This document shows, piece by piece, positions 1 to 7,254 of a DNA stretch of 7,811 bases. Both the position numbers and the translations under genes were made by a program. Source of the DNA: Anaerolineales bacterium (GTDB taxonomy: Bacteria; Chloroflexota; Anaerolineae; Anaerolineales; Villigracilaceae); contig JAEURF010000072.1 in the NCBI GenBank assembly GCA_016789205.1, forward strand, positions 1 through 7,811, in the 5' to 3' direction. How positions within the stretch are numbered: the first letter of the stretch is position 1; every line of letters starts with the position of its first letter. The notes beneath the pieces were generated by a model. That model worked only from the letters and a program-made list of their open reading frames with translations, made no database searches and was not told the DNA's origin.

Positions 1-3000
1 GTCACTTCTTCATCTTTTTTAAACTTCGGTTCTTTTTGAGATGCAATTGCGACATCTGAAAAAGATGGTTGCCATTGATTCTCCCAATCCTCTGGGAAGT
101 TATCTGGAGGAGGTGGCATATCATCAATTGAATAATCTTCGTGGGGTTCAGCAACTTGCATTTGCGGTTTTTGCAAAATAGGTTTGGGCGTTTGAATCTG
201 TTGAGATGGAGAAGCAGGTTTCACCTCAGGTTTTGAGGCGGGGCGGCGTGGAGATTCAGATTCACTTCGCGCAAGTAAAGGTTTCGGCGTTGAATCAGGT
301 TTGGCGAATGAATCATCAGCCGCTTGTATCACTTTGATTTCAGTCTTAATCGTATCTACTAAAATTTTTGGCGGTGTGTTGCTTTGATCAACTTTTCCTT
401 CGATAATCACAATTTGACCATTGCTGATTTGATTTTGATATTGCGTCCAAGTTTTTGGAAACAAAACAGTTTCGATAACGCCTTGAATATCTTCAATGGT
501 GACGAAGCCCATAGGCTTGCCACTTTTTGTGGTGTATGGGCGAATGTTTGTGATGAGACCCGCCACACGAACTTTTTCTTCGTGACTCGATTCAGAAAGT
601 TGACCCGAAAAATAACTGACGATTTGTGTGAGTGTGGCTTGATATTCGTTGAGCGGATGGTCTGAAATGTAAAGCCCGATTAGTTCACGTTCCCAATTTA
701 ACATTTCACGTTTATCAACATCTTTAACTTCAGGCAAATGAATCGATTCGACTACGCCGCTATCTCCGCCAAACATACTTAATTGACCTGCATCTGCGGC
801 GCGGAAATGTGCGCTGGAGATAGCAACGATTCTATCTAATGAAGCAAGTAGTGATGCACGATTGCCAAATGAATCCATAGCACCGACTTTAACTAAACAT
901 TCAAGCGCGCGTTTACCCACAGAACGTAAATCTACACGGCGGGCGAAATCGTTAAGGTCGGTAAATTTTCCGTTTTTGATACGTTCATCAATAATCGGTT
1001 GCACTGCATTTTGACCGACATTCTTAATCGCACCCATGCCAAAACGGATGTTGGGCTTGCCGTCAATATCTTCAATATCAAAATCCCAACTGGAGGCGTT
1101 GATGTCAGGTTGTAAAACTGGCACGCCCATGATTCTTGCATCTGCAACGTAGTAAGCAACTTTTTCTGTTTGGCTTGCTGACGCAGACATCAGTGCGGTC
1201 ATATATTCAGCTGGATATTTTGATTTTAAGAATGCGGTTTGTACGGCGATGACACCATAATCAGCCGCGTGAGATTTGTTGAAGCCGTATCTTGCAAATT
1301 CTTCCCAATCCGAATAAATATCGTTGGCAGTCGATTCATCCATGCCTTTCGCAACAGCACCCTTAACAAACTTACTGCGATGTTTATCAATATCTTCTTT
1401 TTTCTTTTTGGAAATTGCTTTTCGCAATTCATCTGATTCAGAAGGGGTATAACCTGCTAAATCTACTGCGGCTTGCATCAATTGTTCTTGATAAATCGGA
1501 ATGCCATACGTGTCGCTAAAAATCTTTTCCATAGATGGATGGCGGTATTTCACGGCTTGTGTGCCATGCATCCGGGAAATGTAATCCGGAATAAACGCCA
1601 TCGGACCTGGACGATACAATGCCACCATAGCAATGATGTTATCCAAATTCTTTGGTTTCATTTGTACAAGGTAACGAGTCATACCGCCACCTTCTACTTG
1701 AAACACACCGGCGGTTTGACCTGCGCCCATTAACTCAAATGACTTTGGGTCATCAACTGGAATATTGGTTAAATCATATTTAATGCCATGACGTTTATAA
1801 ATCAAATCACATGCCCGCGCCATGACCGTTAATGTAATGAGTCCAAGAAAATCTACTTTCAACATCCCCAACGATTCAAGCACGCCCATTTCAAATTGCG
1901 TTACAGATTTAATCGGCGTTTCTTCTGAATTAGAAGTTGGGCGATGAAGCGGCAAATATTCTGTAATCGGTTTATCTGAAATCACAACCCCTGCGGCATG
2001 TGTGCCTGCATTGCGAACAGTGCCTTCCATTTTTATAGCAACATCAATCACTTCACGCATTTGCGGATTGTTATCATAAATTTCTTTGAACTCACGCACT
2101 GCCATCGCTTCTTCCATGCCAGAACCTTTGTTCGCCGCAAAAGGTACAAGTTTGGCAACACGGTCAACTTCCGGCAACGGAATTTCCATCACACGCGCTA
2201 CATCACGGATTGCGGCTTTAGCCCCCATCGTTCCAAACGTAATAATTTGTGCAACTTTATCCGCGCCATATTTGTTGGCACAATATTCCAACATTTCAGA
2301 ACGGCGGTCATCCCGAAAATCCAAATCAATATCAGGCATTGAGATACGACCTGGATTCAAAAATCTCTCAAAAATTAAATTATGCTCCAATGGGTCAACC
2401 ATTGTGATTTCCAATGTGTAGGCGATGATAGAACCAGCGGCGGAGCCGCGCGCGTTGTACCAAATTCCATGGTCACGCGCGAAGCGACATAAATCCCATA
2501 CGATTAAGAAGTAGGCATCGAATCCCATTTCGTGTACGACTCGAAGTTCATAATCAAGCCTCTCTCTTACCTTCGAGCTGTTTGCGTCACCCTGATACCT
2601 TTTCTTCGCCCCAGCTTCGCAAAGTTCTCGCAAATATGTTTCAGCAGTGTGACCAGACGGTACAGGAAATTCTGGTAAGTGATACCCCTTGAAATCAAGA
2701 TTCACATTGCATCGTTCTGCAATCAACAATGTATTTGACATTGACTCGGGAATTTCAGCGAAAAGCCTTTGCATTTCAGCAGGCGGACGCAAGAAATATG
2801 AATCATCGGTCATACGCATACGTTCGGTATCACTTAATACTGTTTGAGTTTGCATCGCTAACAAAATATCTTGCAAACGCGCATCTTCTTGATTGATGTA
2901 ATGCACATCATTGGTTGCAATATATCTGGCGTTATATTTTGCACCAAGTTCTAATAACTTTCTATTTAATTCTGTAATTTCTGGAATATTATGGCTTTGC

Positions 3001-3521
3001 AGTTCAATAAAGAATCTATCTGGACCAAATAAATCGTAATACCAATTCCATCTACGCACTGCTTCATCTGGATTTTCATATAGCAATGCTTTCGGAATTT
3101 CAGCAGACATACATCCACTGGTACAAATTAATCCCTCAGAATGTGCGGCGAGAAAATCATGGTCAATGCGTGGATAATAATAGAAGCCATCCAATTGTGA
3201 AGCGGATGCAATCTTCAATAAATTTTGATAGCCTTTTTCATTTTCCGCCAGCAACAACAAATGCGATGAATGGCGGTCAAGTTTTGAATCTTTATCTTTC
3301 ATGCCACGCGCCGCCATGTAAGCTTCCACACCAATAATTGGTTTAACCCCAGACTCTTTTGCGGCTTTGTAAAAATCCATTACGCCAAACATCGTGCCAT
3401 GGTCGGTGATAGCAACTGCGGGCATGTCCATTTCTTTCACGCGTTTGACTAACTTCTTGATATTCGAGAAGCCATCTAATAAAGAATATTCAGTGTGGAC
3501 GTGTAAGTGGGCGAAACTCAT
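1..3521 (-). CDS. dnaE: DNA polymerase III subunit alpha (DnaE1 type), 3' end cut by window edge
   Basis: This is the catalytic subunit of the replicative polymerase, which extends DNA in the cytoplasmic replisome. The minus frame is open from the ATG at 3521-3519 to the left edge: 1173 residues plus two bases, no stop seen. An N-terminal PHP domain (about 1-210) keeps the metal-ligand pattern: H7, H9, D16, H41, E66, H84/H87, C137, D205, H207. The polymerase core has PDIDLDF with D397 and D399, and KVDFLGL with D557, matching the three catalytic aspartates of E. coli (401, 403, 555). A helix-hairpin-helix follows near 867-882, then a beta-clamp motif QLSMF at 913-917 and an OB fold at about 984-1060. 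The rest (from about 1063) is a proline-rich, charged, low-complexity tail whose end is outside the window. The start fits the family, because the HLHVH motif follows at residue 5. No Shine-Dalgarno sequence is visible. The identification is firm; DnaE1 rather than PolC follows from the lack of an inserted exonuclease and the C-terminal OB fold. Confidence 0.97.
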   Translation of the reverse strand, partial: MSFAHLHVHTEYSLLDGFSNIKKLVKRVKEMDMPAVAITDHGTMFGVMDFYKAAKESGVKPIIGVEAYMAARGMKDKDSKLDRHSSHLLLLAENEKGYQNLLKIASASQLDGFYYYPRIDHDFLAAHSEGLICTSGCMSAEIPKALLYENPDEAVRRWNWYYDLFGPDRFFIELQSHNIPEITELNRKLLELGAKYNARYIATNDVHYINQEDARLQDILLAMQTQTVLSDTERMRMTDDSYFLRPPAEMQRLFAEIPESMSNTLLIAERCNVNLDFKGYHLPEFPVPSGHTAETYLRELCEAGAKKRYQGDANSSKVRERLDYELRVVHEMGFDAYFLIVWDLCRFARDHGIWYNARGSAAGSIIAYTLEITMVDPLEHNLIFERFLNPGRISMPDIDLDFRDDRRSEMLEYCANKYGADKVAQIITFGTMGAKAAIRDVARVMEIPLPEVDRVAKLVPFAANKGSGMEEAMAVREFKEIYDNNPQMREVIDVAIKMEGTVRNAGTHAAGVVISDKPITEYLPLHRPTSNSEETPIKSVTQFEMGVLESLGMLKVDFLGLITLTVMARACDLIYKRHGIKYDLTNIPVDDPKSFELMGAGQTAGVFQVEGGGMTRYLVQMKPKNLDNIIAMVALYRPGPMAFIPDYISRMHGTQAVKYRHPSMEKIFSDTYGIPIYQEQLMQAAVDLAGYTPSESDELRKAISKKKKEDIDKHRSKFVKGAVAKGMDESTANDIYSDWEEFARYGFNKSHAADYGVIAVQTAFLKSKYPAEYMTALMSASASQTEKVAYYVADARIMGVPVLQPDINASSWDFDIEDIDGKPNIRFGMGAIKNVGQNAVQPIIDERIKNGKFTDLNDFARRVDLRSVGKRALECLVKVGAMDSFGNRASLLASLDRIVAISSAHFRAADAGQLSMFGGDSGVVESIHLPEVKDVDKREMLNWERELIGLYISDHPLNEYQATLTQIVSYFSGQLSESSHEEKVRVAGLITNIRPYTTKSGKPMGFVTIEDIQGVIETVLFPKTWTQYQNQISNGQIVIIEGKVDQSNTPPKILVDTIKTEIKVIQAADDSFAKPDSTPKPLLARSESESPRRPASKPEVKPASPSQQIQTPKPILQKPQMQVAEPHEDYSIDDMPPPPDNFPEDWENQWQPSFSDVAIASQKEPKFKKDEEV

Positions 3522-3523
3522 AG

Positions 3524-3582
3524 TAGTTAGGTAGTTGGCTAGTGTGATTTCAAAACTAAGTAACTATCAAACTATTTAACTA
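3524..3582. repeat. Imperfect inverted repeat in the dnaE leader, built from AACTA/TAGTT units
   Basis: The left arm 3524-3543 and right arm 3563-3582 are reverse complements at 16 of 20 positions, with a 19-base loop. The remaining four positions are two true mismatches and two that become G-U pairs in plus-strand RNA only. Both arms are made of iterated TAGTT or AACTA words spaced 6-8 bases apart, and a further TAGTCAACTA follows at 3581-3590. The element lies between the predicted dnaE transcription start and the dnaE ATG, so it could fold in the leader or act as a binding site in DNA. It could also be a decayed dispersed repeat. Function unknown. Confidence 0.6.
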
Positions 3583-3594
3583 GTCAACTAAAGA

Positions 3595-3603
3595 ATTATA
3601 GCA
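3595..3603 (-). promoter_or_regulatory. Extended -10 promoter element for dnaE
   Basis: Read on the minus strand, the sequence is TGC TATAAT: a perfect -10 hexamer (3600-3595) preceded by the TGN extension (3603-3601). No good -35 hexamer lies 16-18 bases further upstream, which is common for extended -10 promoters. The predicted start of transcription is near 3588, giving a dnaE leader of roughly 67 bases that is mostly the inverted repeat described separately. This is a motif-based inference. Confidence 0.6.
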
Positions 3604-3653
3604 CGCATGTTCAAGAATCTACTTAACGATAGGCTTAAAAAATTCAATTCGGA

Positions 3654-3659
3654 TACAAT
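3654..3659 (+). promoter_or_regulatory. Possible -10 element for the STAND regulator gene
   Basis: TACAAT matches the -10 consensus at five of six positions and lies 52 bases upstream of the ATG at 3712. No convincing -35 hexamer is present at the right spacing. The leader that would result is very A-rich, and no Shine-Dalgarno motif precedes the ATG. Weak call, given because it is the best candidate in the short divergent intergenic region. Confidence 0.3.
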
Positions 3660-3711
3660 TAAAAATATTTATCGGTTTTAGCAGTTTGTAAACAAAATAA
3701 AAAATAAAACG

Positions 3712-6700
3712 ATGCCTTCCATCCCTATTAGCAAGACAAAAATTATTCCTCCCAGCCGTCGTCCGCAATTGCTGACGCGTACACGTCTGCTTGAATTTAT
3801 GTATCAAGCCTTAGATCGAAAGTTAACGCTTATTTCTGCACCAGCGGGGTATGGAAAAACATCTCTACTAATTGATTTAATGAATGAGGAAGGCAATGAT
3901 TGGAAAAATTGCTGGCTCGCATTAGATGAATTAGACCGCGAGCCGCAACGCTTCGCCGCATATTTTATTGCTTCTATTAATCAACAATTTCCTGAATTTG
4001 GAAAAAAATCTAACGAAGTCTTAGAAAGCATGAAATCATTTGACCAAGATATGGAACGCCTCTTGGTGACTTTGATTAATGGACTTCTCGAACATACCTC
4101 TGGGCTTCTGGTCATCATATTGGATGACTTTCATTTGGTTGAAGAAGTTCAATCTATAAGAAATTTTATCAACCGCTTTATTCAATGGATGCCGGAGAAT
4201 TGCCATCTCGTCATTTCATCTCGAAGGTTGGCTGACCTCCCCGAATTACCTCGCTTGATTGCACATGGCGACGCCAGCGGTATAGATTTTGATGAACTCG
4301 CTTTTCAAGCAGACGAAATTCAAAGATTAATTGCTCAAAACGAAAATAGGCATATCTCTAATGAAGAAGCAGAACGTCTCGCCGCAGACACTGAAGGCTG
4401 GATTACAGGTTTACAGTTTTCAAATATCAAACTACGCAGTTCCGGCGACCAATCCAATTTATTTAATTATTTCAAACAACAAGTGCTTGATAAACAATCT
4501 CCTGAAATAAGAGAATTTATTTTACGAACATCCTTGTTTGAAGAATTTGATGCCAACCTTTGCGAGTTGGTATTACAGCCTTTATATTCACAAAAACAAG
4601 ATTGGCAAACCTTCATCAAAAATACTGCCAGCAATAACGCTTTTGCTTTGCCCGTCGGCGAAAATGGAAATTGGATTCGATATCACCACCTCTTTCGAGA
4701 TTTTATTCGTGAGCAATTTAAAATAGAAAAATCAGACGAAGTAAAACCGCTTCTTTCTAACCTTCAACTTGCTTACGAAGCCCGCGACGAATGGGAAAAA
4801 GCCCATCACATTTGCAGACAATTAAATAACACCACTGCCCTTGCCGAAATGACTGAACGAGCAGGTTCATTCATGCTCCAACGCGCCAACATGATTTTAG
4901 ATTCATGGCTGAATGAATTGCCAGTTTCGATGTTAAAGGAAAGACCGCGCTTGCTTTCTATTCGTGGCGCAATAGCTTATCTTAAAGGCGATTTGCAAGA
5001 AAGCCTCAATTTATTGAATCAGGCTGAACAATTACTAAGACAAGAAAATGATATAACCGAATTAGCGTTGACATTGTCTCGCCGTGCAAATACGTATCGC
5101 TTGCTAGGTGATTACGAAAAATCTTTATCCGATATTGATGAATTTATCCAATTAACAGAAGATAACTACGAACTTCACTCTTTGTATGCGGAGGCATTGA
5201 AGAGCAAAGGTTTTACTCTTTTTCGCTTGGGTAAAGCTCGCCAATCCATACCCTACTTGGAGAAATCTCTTAATCTTTATGAACATTTAGAAGAAAATGA
5301 AAGAATCCCTATTTTGTTAATGGATGTTGGCTTAGCAAATCGGGCTATCGGGGAATTTGAACAAGCCAAACAAGCCTATACTAAAGCCTTAGAAATTTGG
5401 GAAAAAGTCGGCGATGTTTATCAACAAGCCAATTTATTAAATAACCTCGGCGTCTTTTACCAGTTTTTAGGGCAATATGAAGATTCTGTTTTTGCTTTCG
5501 AAAAAGGATTGCTGTGTGCTCAACAAAGCAAAAATAGTCGAATGGATGCCTTAATTTCGATCGGACTTGGCGATTTATACGCCGAATTAGAAGACTTTGA
5601 GATGGCTCATCAAAATTATCAACATGCTAATGAATCTATCAAATTAATGGATGACCATTTCTTAAATCATGCTTTGGTATTGTCACAAGCCCATACGGCG
5701 TTTTTGCAACATGATAAAACCACTGCTTATGAATGGATAGAAACAATTAAAGACTCAATCCTTACGGGCGGTTCAAATTACGAAACCAGTTTTTTAAGTT
5801 TAATTTGCGGGCGACTCGCTTTGCTTGAAAAAAACCTTAATAAAGCAGTTGAAGGGTTAGAACATGCCGAAAAGCAATTCTCAGCCGATGGTCGTAGTGT
5901 CGAGGCGGATGTCGCGCGTGTCTGGCTTGCCGCGGCATTGCATCAAAATAAAAAATCAAAAGAATCTGTTGAATTGTTAAACGCATTAACCACTGTTCGC
6001 GGGAAGTTATTTCACACCGCTATTGTTGCGGCGTATCAAGCACGTCAATGGTTAGATGGTTTGCAGAGTGCGCCAACCTCTAACAGAATTGTGCGCGAGT
6101 TGATTGCTGGAGCAGAAAAATTTGCCAAAGAAATACCGCCGATTCGCCGCCAAGTAAAACGACAAATGCATGTGATCCCATCTTCTGCGCCAAAATTTAA
6201 TATTCAAGCATTTGGCAATGCGATGGTGTATGTAGATGGAAAACCCTTAACAAAATCGGATTGGCAAACGCAAGCTGTTCGTGATTTATTTTTTTACTTC
6301 TTAAGTGTACAAAAGCCGATGACCAAAGAGCAAATCGGCGAAACGCTTTGGCGTGATGCTTATGAATTTGCCAAGTTGAACTTACGTTTCAAGAATGATA
6401 TGTATCGTTTGCGAAAAGCCGCAGGTCCAAATGTGATTTTATATGAGAATGATTTATATCGTTTCAACCACAATTTGGATTATGAATATGATGTGGAAGC
6501 ATTTGAAAAATTTGTAGCCAATGCGAAAAAATCACAAGGGACAAAACAAAAAATTGATTTTTATCAAAAAGCAGTAAACCTTGTACAAGGACCCTACTTA
6601 AATGATGTCTATGCTGAATGGGTGATGCCTGAACGTATCCGTTTAGAGCAGATGTACTTAAATTCATTAATCGAATTAGCAAATTTATATCAAAATGATG

Positions 6701-6918
6701 GTCAACTTGAACATGCCATTCAGACTTGTGAAAAAATAGTTGAAGTTGAACCTAGTAATGAAACCGCCTGCCAAATTGCTATGCAAGCCTATCATCGTCT
6801 GAAAAACCGTCCCGCAATTACCCGTATCTATCAGACTTGTAAAGAAGCCTTGAAAACAGGCTTAGGGCTTGAACTTTCTCAAGAAACCGAGGAGTTATAT
6901 CGAAAACTAACAAAATAG
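3712..6918 (+). CDS. MalT-like STAND ATPase transcriptional regulator with TPR repeats and C-terminal winged helix-BTAD
   Basis: A 1068-residue cytoplasmic, presumably ATP-dependent signal-responsive transcription factor. The N-terminus (TKIIPPSRR then LLTRTRLLE) is the usual opening of MalT-type NTPases and supports the ATG at 3712, although no Shine-Dalgarno is visible. Walker A is APAGYGKTS (43-51); Walker B is VIILDDFH (134-141, D138/D139). The LVISSRR strand (166-172), the TEGWITGLQ helix (227-235) and YHHLFRDFIR (324-333) mark the rest of the NTPase and its winged helix. About six recognisable TPRs span roughly 412-646, with further less regular helical repeats to about 800. The C-terminus carries an OmpR/SARP-like winged helix (about 828-918) and a BTAD with two TPR-like hairpins (about 925-1068). 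MalT itself ends in a LuxR-type HTH, which is absent here; AfsR has its SARP module at the N-terminus. The gene is divergent from dnaE. The inducer and target genes cannot be told from the sequence. Confidence 0.9.
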   Translation: MPSIPISKTKIIPPSRRPQLLTRTRLLEFMYQALDRKLTLISAPAGYGKTSLLIDLMNEEGNDWKNCWLALDELDREPQRFAAYFIASINQQFPEFGKKSNEVLESMKSFDQDMERLLVTLINGLLEHTSGLLVIILDDFHLVEEVQSIRNFINRFIQWMPENCHLVISSRRLADLPELPRLIAHGDASGIDFDELAFQADEIQRLIAQNENRHISNEEAERLAADTEGWITGLQFSNIKLRSSGDQSNLFNYFKQQVLDKQSPEIREFILRTSLFEEFDANLCELVLQPLYSQKQDWQTFIKNTASNNAFALPVGENGNWIRYHHLFRDFIREQFKIEKSDEVKPLLSNLQLAYEARDEWEKAHHICRQLNNTTALAEMTERAGSFMLQRANMILDSWLNELPVSMLKERPRLLSIRGAIAYLKGDLQESLNLLNQAEQLLRQENDITELALTLSRRANTYRLLGDYEKSLSDIDEFIQLTEDNYELHSLYAEALKSKGFTLFRLGKARQSIPYLEKSLNLYEHLEENERIPILLMDVGLANRAIGEFEQAKQAYTKALEIWEKVGDVYQQANLLNNLGVFYQFLGQYEDSVFAFEKGLLCAQQSKNSRMDALISIGLGDLYAELEDFEMAHQNYQHANESIKLMDDHFLNHALVLSQAHTAFLQHDKTTAYEWIETIKDSILTGGSNYETSFLSLICGRLALLEKNLNKAVEGLEHAEKQFSADGRSVEADVARVWLAAALHQNKKSKESVELLNALTTVRGKLFHTAIVAAYQARQWLDGLQSAPTSNRIVRELIAGAEKFAKEIPPIRRQVKRQMHVIPSSAPKFNIQAFGNAMVYVDGKPLTKSDWQTQAVRDLFFYFLSVQKPMTKEQIGETLWRDAYEFAKLNLRFKNDMYRLRKAAGPNVILYENDLYRFNHNLDYEYDVEAFEKFVANAKKSQGTKQKIDFYQKAVNLVQGPYLNDVYAEWVMPERIRLEQMYLNSLIELANLYQNDGQLEHAIQTCEKIVEVEPSNETACQIAMQAYHRLKNRPAITRIYQTCKEALKTGLGLELSQETEELYRKLTK

Positions 6919-7005
6919 ATGGTTTAATTATTCTGCCCTGCAGATTTGGTTCTGCCAATTAAGTTTTAGAGAGTACCTAAACCCGAAATGTTGGCATGAA
7001 AATCT

Positions 7006-7073
7006 TTGCCACGAAATATGCGAATTTCACAAATTGGCTAAAAATCCGCGTCAATCTGTGAAATTCGTGGCAA
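7006..7073. repeat. Long bulged stem-loop, likely a dispersed intergenic repeat
   Basis: The right arm 7057-7073 is a perfect reverse complement of the left arm 7006-7031 once a nine-base bulge is removed (17 bp in total). The bulge can be placed at 7016-7024 or 7012-7020, because CGAA is duplicated around it. The loop is 25 bases. The wording (AAATCCGCGT, AATCTGTGAAATTCGTGGC followed by an A-run) resembles repeated intergenic phrases I recall from several environmental bacterial genomes, including Chloroflexota. It is not a normal terminator: the plus strand continues with A rather than T, and no T-run follows on the minus strand. Confidence 0.6.
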
Positions 7074-7113
7074 AAAAAGAATTAATCCTTTTTATCATTT
7101 TGATATTCGGCAT

Positions 7114-7146
7114 TCCCAAGTTTTACAAAAAACCTGTGGGATTTTT
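7114..7146 (+). other. Weak hairpin followed by five T
   Basis: TCCCAAGTT (7114-7122) can pair with AACCTGTGGGA (7131-7141) with two single-base bulges around an eight-base A/T-rich loop, and TTTTT follows at 7142-7146. It could be a poor intrinsic terminator just ahead of the stronger one, or a chance structure. Confidence 0.25.
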
Positions 7147-7151
7147 GACCT

Positions 7152-7180
7152 AAACAGCCTCCATTGAGGCTGTTTTTTTT
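7152..7180 (+). terminator. Rho-independent terminator
   Basis: AAACAGCCTC (7152-7161) pairs perfectly with GAGGCTGTTT (7166-7175) across a four-base CATT loop, and the run of T continues to 7180, with another T-run after a single G. This is a textbook intrinsic terminator for plus-strand transcription. It would end transcripts coming from the STAND regulator, or from any small transcript in 6919-7151, before the microprotein/DUF5317 operon. The opposite strand is preceded by no gene and lacks an equally good T-run. Confidence 0.88.
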
Positions 7181-7183
7181 GTT

Positions 7184-7207
7184 TTTTGAAGCCTATTTTG
7201 AAGCCTA
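7184..7207. repeat. Perfect 12-bp tandem duplication
   Basis: TTTTGAAGCCTA occurs twice head to tail (7184-7195 and 7196-7207) with no mismatch, between the terminator and the microprotein's ribosome binding site. Each copy contains TTGAAG, which resembles a -35 hexamer, but no matching -10 was found at 16-18 bases. It may be slippage, or a paired operator site in the operon's promoter region. Confidence 0.75.
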
Positions 7208-7242
7208 GCGGGGAGTATCTTTGGCGCAATCAACCATAAGAA

Positions 7243-7247
7243 AAGGA
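7243..7247 (+). promoter_or_regulatory. Ribosome binding site that fixes the microprotein start
   Basis: AAGGA lies seven bases before the ATG at 7255, ideal Shine-Dalgarno spacing. It is the clearest ribosome binding site in the window and supports translation of the short ORF rather than of the longer out-of-frame reading starting at 7221. Confidence 0.65.
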
Positions 7248-7254
7248 ACATACC

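Larger units (their letters stand above)
6919..7254. other. Noncoding region between the STAND regulator and the microprotein gene
   Basis: No coding frame here is convincing. The first 85 bases show only a repeated TTCTGCC word (6939-6965 area) and no terminator directly after the regulator stop. Further right come a long bulged stem-loop, a weak hairpin followed by five T, a strong intrinsic terminator and a 12-bp tandem duplication, each listed separately. The terminator lies 234 bases past the regulator's stop, so either the regulator mRNA has a long 3' UTR or a short independent transcript ends there. No clear promoter for the downstream genes was found; the region after the terminator (7181-7242) is the likely place. 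Confidence 0.6.

Noticed and set aside
384..665. 93-residue plus-strand ORF
   Set aside because: It is antisense to the OB-fold part of dnaE; nothing supports independent coding.
1473..1733. 86-residue plus-strand ORF
   Set aside because: It is antisense to conserved dnaE sequence and has no ribosome binding site or family resemblance.
1998..2421. Two overlapping plus-strand ORFs of 111-114 residues
   Set aside because: They lie antisense to the polymerase core of dnaE, around its catalytic aspartates. Their compositions are those of complement-strand shadows.
3086..3337. 83-residue plus-strand ORF
   Set aside because: It is antisense to the PHP domain of dnaE, which explains its openness.
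3524..3590. CRISPR-like or tandem-repeat array
   Set aside because: The AACTA/TAGTT words are short, in both orientations and irregularly spaced, with no spacer-sized units or cas genes.
3619..3807. 62-residue minus-strand ORF crossing the STAND gene start
   Set aside because: It overlaps the divergent promoter and the conserved N-terminus of the regulator and lacks a ribosome binding site.
6464..6682. 72-residue minus-strand ORF
   Set aside because: It is a shadow of the winged helix-BTAD coding sequence.
7006..7080. Stem-loop plus A-run as an intrinsic terminator
   Set aside because: The run after the stem is A on the plus strand, and on the minus strand the stem is followed by AAAGATTTTC rather than a T-run, so neither direction fits.
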